58,895 nucleotides of DNA, taken from the NCBI GenBank assembly GCA_002811675.1, contig PDIM01000034.1, forward strand, positions 1 to 58,895, written 5' to 3'. Origin of the DNA: Ichthyosporea sp. XGB-2017a (lineage: Eukaryota > Opisthokonta > Ichthyosporea). Positions 52,301 to 58,895 of this stretch are shown piece after piece. Position 1 is the stretch's first letter; every line of letters starts with the position of its first letter. The translations under genes and the position numbers were made by a program. Below the pieces are notes generated by a model. It was not told the origin of the DNA and made no database searches. It was given only the letters and a program-made list of their open reading frames with translations.

Positions 52301-55300
52301 TCTTCATCAGATTCAAACTCTGTGTCCACGGTGCAAATGGAAGACGTACTTGCTGCAGACCAGCGTTTTTCAGGAGTATGGAAGGTGCTTAATCTTGAGG
52401 GACTCTGGCCACCATCTTGTCCAGAAGGCACATCAAGCGTTGATGGACTAGAGCAATCTTCAACGTTTACAGTTGGAGTGTTCAAAGAGCCCCATACTGG
52501 GCCAGCATCATTCGGGTCAATGGCTGCTGAATCAGGCCTACCTTTTTGAAATGTTGCCGGAGACATAGGAGGAATATTTGTTCCCATATTCTTCGCCATT
52601 TCCAAATTGTCATTCTTGTAAATGACCAACAAATTAGATATTCTGAAATCAAGTCTCACATCCATGATGAACTCTAGAATCTCTATAATTTTCAGCTTTG
52701 TTTCCATAACCATCTCCGAAGTGTCTAGCTTCGTCATATTCAAATCAGGAGCATCTTTTTTACCATTCAGACGGTGACCATTGTCTTTGCGTTTTTTCTC
52801 ACTTTCACTTTCGTGAGGAACCGCAGTGTTTACCATCATATTGGCCATCATTGCCCCCACACCAGATACTGACTTTGATATCACTCTATCATTCGCTCCC
52901 TGTCTTCCTGTTCCGGGTGCCCTTGATTTTGCAAGTTTAAACCAAGTATTTGAGCTATCTAGAATACTAATTAGAACGTGGGCAAGATACAAGAGATCCT
53001 TGAAGTCATAAAATCCAAAATATACCAAGTATCTCGCCAGGGTCACAACTTCCACAATAAAAACTGTACGCTCCAGACCTTGAAAGGCGTTCGTTCCCTC
53101 TAATTGCAAAACATTCAAATATTCGTTCACAAATAATTTCGTGTTCTGCACCAAGTCTTTGTTCTGGTCAGTTTTCAAGCCATTCTTATCTAAAGAAAGT
53201 TTCGATGACATAACATAATTTTCAACAGATATCGACGAGGGAATGTCAGACCACAATCGGGCATACATAACAGGAGTAAACGTTTCTTGAGGATCACAGT
53301 CCACGTGCATTCGTAGCATGAGTCTTGTAAATGATGCACGCAAGGTGTACGGCAAATTTCCATTGCCCATGCAATGCAACAAAAGCTTAATAGGTAGTTT
53401 CTCCTTCAAAGTATTGATTGCAAGATATTGCCTATCCAAACACATTCGCGAGTACAAATCCAGCTGGGTCTTGTAAAACTTGACAATTTTAAAAAAATAC
53501 GAACTCACTTCCATTTGCTGCACTAAATCTTCCAATTTCTCAAGCTTCTTAATTACACCATCCCCATCACCTTCTTGTTCCGAAAGACCTGCACTTTCTG
53601 ACTCTTCATCTTTACTACTCGCCACATAGCTTCTTGAGGGAGACACTGATGGGCTGGAATTCGATTTCGGAATGAAAAGATTCGACCCACTACCTTTTCC
53701 ACTGAACAAGGAGGACACTGAATTTCCAGAATTCGATTGTCTTCTTATCTTCCGTCTGCGTTTCTCGGTCCATGATATATACACTGTACCATTTTCATAT
53801 GTTGTGCTTATGAAAAGGTCTTCATTTTTCTTTGCCAAAACTGCGTTACAAATTAGCTCCTGTGTAACAGGAATAGCTTTATCATTCGTTGCACATAGAT
53901 CAGACAGATACTGAATATACCTGCACTCTCGATTGTTCCTCAAAAGATTGATAAATGTCTGTATTTCACCATCCTTAATCTTTTCTTCCAAAAGCTTGCG
54001 ATTATTGTTCAACAAAGCAGTGATCGTATCTTCCGCAAGAATATCATATCCAATCTGACTTTGCATGAACGGAAACCACTTTGCAATAGCTTCCTGATTC
54101 TTTCGATAGCCTTGCTGTGAATACCTAAGCAATCGATAACAAAGTCTACAAATTTGCGCGATAGGGCTATATCGCTTTTGCCCAATCTCAGAGAGCGACA
54201 TCAAACAGCCATTAAAGCCTTCATCAGTAAAGGGGGCCTTCAAGATATCAAAAATAGCCTTGATAATATTTTGCTCCCTCAACAGCTTCTGCCTATTTCG
54301 ATCTGGGGTAGCGTGGATTTGAGAAAGGGGATCAATTCCATCATGGTGTTCTAATTTAAGCACAAACAAAATCACACTTGTTAGAAGCTTGATATAAAAT
54401 TTCAGCTCCCGTTGCTGTATTTCTCCAGCCCTAAGTTTAGATGCCGCTCCTTTCAGGAATTTACTTGCATCATTCGCAAAATCTAAATCCCTGATTTCAC
54501 TTGGAGCAACAGGAACAATAGCAAATGCTTCCCTGTCTTCTCTCAACTTAGCAATACCCAGTTTTGAAAAAATTGGCTTATCAGAATCAACATCGACCGC
54601 AATGGTAGTTGAATGTACCCAGGTGTTTGTCAGAAAATGCTTTAGACGTATGTAAGAGTCTTTCCCGATTTCTTCATCAGCGCCAGTAACAGTTGTAGGG
54701 TCAAATTCGAAAAAACAGTTCATATCATTTCTCTCTTCAGTAGTAGAGAGAAAAAAAACTGGGATGTTCTTTCCACCCTTCAACTGCTCTCGCATAGGGT
54801 CACTAACCTCTTCTGTATCTTCTTTTGCAGCTAAGTAAGCCCCACTAGCTAGATGTTTCAAACGGAACAACCCATTCCATATTGCTACACCCCCACGGGT
54901 AGGTTCGTCTGCCACCACCTCAATTTCCCATAATGCTTGCGAAGTAGTAGCAGCAGTTTTGCTAGGCCTCGCAGATGTTCTTAAGAAGACTGAAAGTTCC
55001 CCTTTGTAAAAATCACACGTCAGAAATTTCTCCTGTTCCGCATGGAACAGACGTACGACATCCCCCCCCTTTAAATGCCTCTCCAAGTGCATTCTATACT
55101 CCATGAACAAGGAAATCTTCCAGCTTGTTTTCCCATTCGAAACATTTACCTCAACAGATCCCGGATGATCAACTAGGCGGCAATTTGATGCATTTAATAA
55201 CTGATTAACAGGTGAGGACAGCAGACTAACTCTATCACCCAACATCACCTCGTCCCCAACCGCCCGTAATTTATAAAACGGAACAATGGTAAACCAAGAG

Positions 55301-55770
55301 CCCTCATTACCATTAGAATCCAAAGTCACCCGCATCGCATTCTTCTCCAGTAAAGCGGGCAAACGCTTGTTGACAGTCAAAAATTTGTTTGACTTTATGT
55401 GCAACAACTGAATAATCTGCCCATAAAACACCGTATTACCAAATGCACTACTGCTTTCACTTGCGTTCTGAGAACGCTCCAAATCAGCAGCATGCTGCAA
55501 CTTTTTGAGAAACACTACATCTGATAAAGATGTCGCATTAGCCTTTGCCCGTTTCCACTGCCGTTGAGCAGAATACCTATTCATTGGACATATTCTGAAT
55601 ACACAATCACGAAACTTGTCAGGAATTCTTGTCAAATTACCAGCCTCTGGTTGAACCACACAACGATCATCAATCAACCCCAAAGTGCTTATGAAGCCCG
55701 CAAGGGACCCTTCGGCGTACAACGACACTACATCTCCCAGACGGAGATACCCCGGCGAAGTGTCCTGCAT
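46339..55770 (-). CDS. ITPR: Inositol 1,4,5-trisphosphate receptor calcium channel
   Basis: 3143 residues in one exon. It releases Ca2+ from the ER when IP3 binds. The suppressor domain covers about 1-230 (LRLGDVVSLYAEGSLAGFIS), then MIR repeats to about 440. Ligand-binding residues match mouse IP3R1: FLRTSARPS near 262 (mouse FLRTTGRQS), RNRQKLLREQNIIK near 500 (R504, K508 and R511 equivalents) and SQQGYRKNQE near 556 (Y567, R568 and K569). RIH-type helical domains fill the middle. Six membrane helices begin near 2567 (FAFMLGVIINLIIMIYF). The pore has NGGGIGDIL near 2838 (animal GGGVGD). The linker zinc finger is CFICGLNRSAF plus FERHVSVDH near 2907, and a C-terminal coiled coil follows. YRKN and the LNR-x-G pore separate it from ryanodine receptors. 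At 3143 residues it is about 400 longer than vertebrate IP3Rs, with low-complexity insertions. Confidence 0.97.
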   Translation of the reverse strand: MQDTSPGYLRLGDVVSLYAEGSLAGFISTLGLIDDRCVVQPEAGNLTRIPDKFRDCVFRICPMNRYSAQRQWKRAKANATSLSDVVFLKKLQHAADLERSQNASESSSAFGNTVFYGQIIQLLHIKSNKFLTVNKRLPALLEKNAMRVTLDSNGNEGSWFTIVPFYKLRAVGDEVMLGDRVSLLSSPVNQLLNASNCRLVDHPGSVEVNVSNGKTSWKISLFMEYRMHLERHLKGGDVVRLFHAEQEKFLTCDFYKGELSVFLRTSARPSKTAATTSQALWEIEVVADEPTRGGVAIWNGLFRLKHLASGAYLAAKEDTEEVSDPMREQLKGGKNIPVFFLSTTEERNDMNCFFEFDPTTVTGADEEIGKDSYIRLKHFLTNTWVHSTTIAVDVDSDKPIFSKLGIAKLREDREAFAIVPVAPSEIRDLDFANDASKFLKGAASKLRAGEIQQRELKFYIKLLTSVILFVLKLEHHDGIDPLSQIHATPDRNRQKLLREQNIIKAIFDILKAPFTDEGFNGCLMSLSEIGQKRYSPIAQICRLCYRLLRYSQQGYRKNQEAIAKWFPFMQSQIGYDILAEDTITALLNNNRKLLEEKIKDGEIQTFINLLRNNRECRYIQYLSDLCATNDKAIPVTQELICNAVLAKKNEDLFISTTYENGTVYISWTEKRRRKIRRQSNSGNSVSSLFSGKGSGSNLFIPKSNSSPSVSPSRSYVASSKDEESESAGLSEQEGDGDGVIKKLEKLEDLVQQMEVSSYFFKIVKFYKTQLDLYSRMCLDRQYLAINTLKEKLPIKLLLHCMGNGNLPYTLRASFTRLMLRMHVDCDPQETFTPVMYARLWSDIPSSISVENYVMSSKLSLDKNGLKTDQNKDLVQNTKLFVNEYLNVLQLEGTNAFQGLERTVFIVEVVTLARYLVYFGFYDFKDLLYLAHVLISILDSSNTWFKLAKSRAPGTGRQGANDRVISKSVSGVGAMMANMMVNTAVPHESESEKKRKDNGHRLNGKKDAPDLNMTKLDTSEMVMETKLKIIEILEFIMDVRLDFRISNLLVIYKNDNLEMAKNMGTNIPPMSPATFQKGRPDSAAIDPNDAGPVWGSLNTPTVNVEDCSSPSTLDVPSGQDGGQSPSRLSTFHTPEKRWSAASTSSICTVDTEFESDEENPGEQHGRFWVMLERILRFFLYCSVYPFQKLYRSIRGNFNYVPLINEAVTGFASTNEVDLSFRTVHDKPKIVVPNKGPTKLRRASLIESILEDTTAKKPEEQKGQVTVLLHEVESMFNTQQKDLGKKLDLDGVGGSTLLRVLLDLVMHEYPTLVSGALKILFRHFSERDEVLRAFLQVQLLVSREDVSHYQLVKKDLDELRVMVEKSELWVYKMRPRILEGNSIDTDHRFEAKREKSPGLPEAAKIIVTSPPEEESDNHKVLEMDRENGENHELTELEQLDLEEREVDENYRKIESILDTMKELCAIPQMDMSGFGGSSYWRFDTDTLQNRKENQRLLRNLGAHVQVLELLRIPHDVSDGHMQSLFKSSHAFLQYFCFNNPGNQSILYSCIDFFLDEMQRNPYVAETIIGIFRNNISLAGSVEESVISAFIHCAEAHGRQLSTLKFMRTIAKVNGTLLRRTQDLIMGAIVGASDDVLVIYADEPSVVHFLELMKRERHLLYVNYPERNSSELLYHLTLVDLLSICTEGKNLNTEIKCEALLPLDEVINIICHPETIVEVKVAYVNFLINCYIATEVEVREIYGGFQIWNLFQCFVKDLEEVVSDPNFDGSDMRRDRTSIVIDSDSPVAPVTCSQSDIIRFTTGRYVAELIPSCLDVYFSSSYWSVAGNASNVTTVFNLLRKLFELSGQKWLNAAQRKTLDSCLKTLFEISSDENFECDYELLESCRMYLAKSKLSNKGAGGFLRRLRAKKESTSSSSTRSGSTLSKREADIARGIVAGLKIFVDSVEKELSPLIYSEFSVLVEVLHRPHMLITTAGVVSATRLMTKLIQHTKLLGVDFHKKLLLVQLLVTFRAMMTSHFYSGNGIRPASKLRSIEFKKCFGKPFPPEVNQVDTQKELESNGACELIIQLVVDSEDPIVFLESIQLGIALLEGGNADVQKSFYSLFLSKSHGTDKFFKVIHNRIRHSMMELKSGYVTSNTIDKVAALGGNTDFKDVLMSHHNSHSTSNYVVSQINANGQFCSNASKKERFADTTKLVQPLLSNYKSKHPALSVTIPCTSSDSVVNTPTLERTKSSSSDPGHHSLTRSTSGNFRARGDPAAGSANISSSSRQLMVSILRLLQLLCENHNRDLQNCIRKQPSAKESYNLVEETLHYLDCVCGSTTAALGLYVNEHNFELIKQCLITLTEFCQGPCFENQDCIGSHDTHGIDIIVALILNDISPLSRTRYDLVLQLKKYASMLLMSVTESRPTNDVNEKILFNFDSHQLVEVLRHISESYHNWGKNPANKYMTAKEVLEVGHNVYILAQKLAPSSFTLQKALGPEKESFLEYYHKYTGRVEIVKDDRLEEVLFPINPLCEFLTEESKRNVIFKTPRDEQGSKIPGFFRQTNDLYREMIWQSTLQRRPFTYWYTRYFRRWRDFAFMLGVIINLIIMIYFPLEIDEVNKSAECVLPRVRECEVNMGETPFEGIMGTCDEYPFAGIYSMLGTDVGYESELTDNLLYCETQWVGTDNSEKTQFLKNCMIRFRRVGVGPFRTDVVYVKIILFILGGLQIINAALLLLSFLSNHGLLLRRKRSLGKNMKLWYYTGYLCTCIAGFFFSHYLYSILLFDLVMREETLKNVIRSVTRNGKSILLTWFFAVMLVYIFSIFGFLFLREDFYVETYDSKTELACDTMFHCLITSLNQGLRNGGGIGDILRQRSKTDPLYILRFVYDMGFYVFVVIIVLNLIFGVIIDTFADLRSEKNEKDSILKNTCFICGLNRSAFDNRSGGSFERHVSVDHNLWNYLHFIVHLKIKTDTEFTGPESYVANMIESQKLDWFPRLRTMALQDDYDEEAERQNEIKQLREALSHTNESLFSLTSQVAKLKEQISRDRKVRRRSSVKQSLQSRSYESLGQLTVDDLEEQEGSVSTLKPEKTSAKFLKVDESSNKTEKKVSTPRPIFSSSHGPQAGAHASGRMEDEGSIYVAQPNTERLNSVVEGIVYNMLHDKT

Positions 55771-56557
55771 TATAATTTATAAGTTAAATGGATGTAAACG
55801 CAAACTCAACGATTCCATAAGAAGAAGTCCCTTAAACCAACAGTACTTCTCGCCCTACTCTTGTCGGGCTCAATAAACAGGTACTCCTCAACAGCGCACT
55901 AAACCAATCGCACTGAATCCACAAGTTCACACAATCAAAGGATCAATAAATAAAACAAAGCCCAACAAACAAATAATGGGCAACTCCACTCTTCTTCTTC
56001 TCACAGGACTCAGCGAAAACCAAGCAGGGTGTGCAGTGAGTGGAGCTGTCAATAAATAAATCACACCAATGCTTCAATGAAGGGGGATCAACACAGTTGC
56101 AGTGTATCTGAACTGAAGCCCATAAACACTTCAATTCAAAACAAACAAAGCACTGCATAGAATTATGTAGCTAGCAGTGCCCCCCCCCATACTGTAACCA
56201 CAGTCAGCTATTGATCGTTATAGCCATCGTATCAACCCACGCAGCCATTTACCAGCTGCAGCTTCATTGTCTATTTATAGTGTGATGTTATTGTGAAATT
56301 ATAGCAGCAGCAGGCAACTATGACTTATATATATAAATGGTTCACAAAATTTGTGAATTAATCTTTCAGTTTTTCCATATCATCTCTCTGTATTATCTCT
56401 TGATGTCTCGCTCCATTGCAAATTGCAATTTGCTTCATAGTTCGGACGCTACTTTATTGCTACTTTTATTGGTACAAATGAATGAATATAAGACGAATAA
56501 ACCCCAGCGCTTTCTAGATTTTGCTTTGAACAATTCTTGCGAAACTCTAGAATACTT
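55771..56557. other. Spacer between IP3 receptor promoter and CCDC177-like gene
   Basis: It contains the IP3 receptor promoter and, at the right end, the 3'UTR of the CCDC177-like gene. A C10 run lies at about 56180. No protein or RNA gene is apparent. Confidence 0.45.
56453..56470 (-). terminator. Paired poly(A) signals of the CCDC177-like gene
   Basis: TTTATT occurs at 56453-56458 and 56465-56470 (AATAAA on minus), about 90-105 bases past the stop. Confidence 0.5.
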
Positions 56558-58755
56558 TTAGCACATTGAAAAGCTTGTTTGATTTTCTCCGGGGGCTCGG
56601 CCCTTAAAGTGAACACTTCCAGAATAGAGTTTCCCACTTTCTGCCATTTTTTTGAAGTCCTTCTTGCCTAGATCCAGCCGAAGTTTTTCCCGCCTTGCCT
56701 GGGCCTGAAGAGCATGTGCCCTCTGTTGGTTAACCCACTCTTGCTTTTGCTTTCCAAACTCGGTTGCCCTTTGAAGCTTCTCTTCGAATCTCTTTCGCTT
56801 CAAAGCTTCTTCCTTTTCTCTCTCTTTCTCGATACGAGAGATCTTTCGCATATGTAAGGCCTCTTTTTCTTCCATTGCTTTTGCAGCAGCAAGTTTTTTC
56901 TGTCTTACAAGCTCCTGTGTGGTGCTTGAAGCCCTATTGCTCTTCGCGATAGTCTCTAAGACCAGATTCTCGGCATTTTTTTGTTTACGCTCTTCTTGAT
57001 GCTTCAACTCTTCCGACAGCTTCTTTCTCCTCAATTCTATTTCTGCTCTCTTAATGAATCTCTCCCTTTTTTTAACTTCTAATAAAGCTTTTCTGTTCAA
57101 TTCTACTTGCGCTTGCTTAATACGAAGCTGCTTCAGCTTCATTTGATTCCTTTTTTCATCCTCTTGTAGGCGTTGGAGGTGTCGTTTTTCAAACTCCAAG
57201 CGCTCCTTTTCGTTTTCTTTGGACTTCGACAACTTTTCATTCCGGATGGCTTGTTTGGCATTTTCAGCTTTTGTAAAGCCCTCTATTAACTTGTGCTCCA
57301 ATTTAATCATTTCTTGGATGTTGTCTCTATCAATTTGTAGCTTTTGTTCCAATGCTTTTAACTCCCTCTTTTCTATGCTTTCCCCGTAAGCATTTTTTTC
57401 CTTCCAAACTTCCTTTTGATCATACTGATTTAACATACTGCTTTCTTCATCCTCACAAATAGTCTCTTCACATGCAATCTTACTGTTTGATGAGGCTTCC
57501 ACTCGCCCCGTTTCCTTTTCTATTGCCGCAGCAATACTTTCCTTTGCTACACCGGCAAGTTCAAATATTTTCGCCTGCTGACTTTCTCGATTCAGAAGGG
57601 ATTGATTAAGCCTTTTGTTGGTCTTTGCTCTAAAAAATGACTTATCCTTCTCCTCCAAGTGATGCTTGGCTATCATAATTTCAATTATCTTTTGTTCTTC
57701 TTTCCTGAGGCGTTCAAGACCGTAGTTCAATAATTCAATTCGCGACTCAGCAGCTGCTTTGCTTTGTGCCATGCCTTTGGCCCTTTTCTTTTTAACTCTT
57801 TTTCTAAGGTCTTTTTCGACATTTGCATTTTCTTCCATAGATTCGGCATTATTTTCCATATCCAATTCACCGTCCATTTCGTCACTCACTTGTTCATTAC
57901 CTGACGCTGTACTTTCAGTTTCCAGTGGGTCTTCACTAGCAAGTTCGTGCTCTTCAGTATCAATATCCTTGTCAGGATTGGAATCGTCTCCCTTTTCCCT
58001 TTCACAGCGTGCGGGTGCTGTGCGAATATCTTGGTCTATGGCAGCATCCCTACTAGCAGCCAATACTTCGTCTTCAAAGGATGTTTTCTTTTTCAAATTC
58101 CTTTTCAAATTTTTCTTTGGGTTCGTTATCGTATTTAAGCTCTCTCGTGACTGAGAGGCGCTTGAAGAGGCTGAACCACCTCTTATTCTATCCCGAAAAG
58201 ATCTAATAGCGCCTGGTCCATTGATAATCTTCTTGGCCTTTTTCTTTTTTTCGTCTTTCTTTTGGCTTTGCTTTTCGCTGTCCTGCTTTGTCTTTTCTTC
58301 CTTGAGACGTTCTTGGAGTTTTTCTTTTTCTACAAGAGCAATGCGGGCCCCACGTACAACTGTCAAGAAATCTAATTGAATGAAGCAGAAAATTTACAAA
58401 ATTAAATCTTCTGCTTGCAAGTTCATAAGTTCAATAAAAAGAAATACCTCCTCTTACCTTTTCGTTTCTTCTCATATTCAGCAAATTGTTCTTTGATTTG
58501 GTCTTTGGAAAGACTTTTTAAGCCAAATTCCGCAGTAAAAGAATGAATAGGTATCTTGAGCAAATCCACCGGTTGCACGTTGTGCTCAGCACATACTCTC
58601 AAGGATCTCGGACTCGTTAAAATATAAGGGCTAGCTTTCATTCCAGGATCTTCAAAGTTATCCAAATTTATATTTGGAGTCTTTGCTTTGTCAGAGCCAA
58701 GTTCCGATCCTTTTTTCTTAGCTCCGGTTCTTTTCAAAATGGAAGAAGACGACAT
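56558..58755 (-). CDS. CCDC177-like coiled-coil protein
   Basis: Exon 1 is 58755-58458 and exon 2 is 58359-56558. The 98-nt intron has a GTAAGA donor and TTGACAG acceptor in phase 1. The joined product is 699 residues, reading KKRK-VVRGARIALVEKEKL across the junction. The N-terminal conserved block, about 30-80, reads NLDNFEDPGMKASPYILTSP, then PRSLRVCAEHNVQPVDLL, very close to the 'LYNFD.PEA..S.YVLTSPRSLEAC...V.PVELL' signature of animal CCDC177. The rest is an almost continuous Lys/Glu/Arg-rich coiled coil (ERLEFEKRHLQRLQEDEKRN). A disordered acidic stretch lies near 200-290. Function is unknown in the family. The wide distribution of such proteins in flagellated protists suggests a cytoskeletal or ciliary role, which is inference. 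Confidence 0.8.
58360..58457 (-). other. Intron of the CCDC177-like gene (98 nt)
   Basis: The donor is CGAAAAG followed by GTAAGAGG. The acceptor is TTTCTTGACAG followed by TTGTACG. Joining G to TT makes a Val codon and keeps the coiled-coil frame. Confidence 0.85.
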
Positions 58756-58895
58756 CGCTCTAATCTAAAAATCTAATTTTCTCTTCCTCTGTACTTTTTC
58801 TTCAACTTAGTCTGCCCTTTTCAACGATCCCTTTTAGATACTTCCCGAAAACCAAAAAAAAGTAAAGAAAGAAAGAGAAAACGAAAATTTGGCAC
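58756..58895 (-). promoter_or_regulatory. Upstream region of the CCDC177-like gene (window edge)
   Basis: Short AT-rich upstream segment with A-rich and AAAG-rich runs at 58850-58885 (plus strand). Nothing specific is recognised. Confidence 0.35.

Noticed and set aside
46339-55770. Ryanodine receptor
   Set aside because: The chain is about 3100 residues, not 5000, there are no SPRY or RyR repeats, and the IP3-contact residues RxRQKxxR and YRKN are present.
1-58895. CRISPR arrays, bacterial operons, tRNA or rRNA genes
   Set aside because: The window is eukaryotic. I looked in every spacer for cloverleaf-like sequence and spaced direct repeats and found only the tandem duplication at 24291 and simple runs.

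Overview
This is eukaryotic nuclear DNA from a flagellated protist. It encodes an axonemal dynein heavy chain, an IP3 receptor, a Stealth/GNPTAB-type phosphotransferase, Mediator subunit 22, ribosomal protein L12 and an OPA3 protein. Genes are large and intron-poor. Every multi-exon gene I could splice has one coding intron, usually 90-99 nt, with a GTAAGT/GTATGT-type donor. All three standard stop codons are used. The beta-helix-type, EGF-containing and ligand-binding membrane proteins together with a motile-cilium gene would fit a heterotrophic stramenopile such as a labyrinthulomycete, but this lineage guess is weak and needs a phylogeny.

Layout: 1-265 is the 5' end of an unrecognised minus-strand gene. 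647-14917 (minus) is an inner-arm I1/f dynein heavy chain of DNAH10 type, 4723 residues after removal of one intron. 15595-29614 is a cluster of three cell-surface genes. The first has a periplasmic-binding-protein ectodomain and about nine membrane helices. The second, convergent with the first (stops 23 bp apart), has a dystroglycan-like ectodomain, one membrane helix and two RasGAP domains that seem to lack the arginine finger. The third, divergent from the second, is a large repetitive ectodomain with an EGF module, one helix and a long tail. OPA3 follows at 30073-30927.

31335-36600 is a decayed segment. It holds a frameshifted beta-lactamase-family serine hydrolase, an unidentified lyase-like fragment, a 946-base assembly gap ending in a 30-base poly(A) run, and a frameshifted alpha/beta-hydrolase pseudogene whose nucleophile serine codon reads proline. 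From 36600 housekeeping genes resume: RPL12 with a recognisable promoter and probable 5'UTR intron, a small membrane protein, a TMEM229/CmpB-like membrane protein, ZNHIT2, MED22 and the GNPTAB-like Stealth protein. The right third is a 3143-residue IP3 receptor in one exon and a two-exon CCDC177-like coiled-coil protein.

The dynein gene implies a motile flagellum. The IP3 receptor, the ligand-binding receptor and the transmembrane RasGAP-like protein point to calcium and small-GTPase signalling at the cell surface. The most unusual object is the transmembrane tandem RasGAP-like protein at 18996-23703. A second notable signal is a juxtamembrane tail motif shared between the 1610-residue surface protein and the small membrane protein at 38189-38677.
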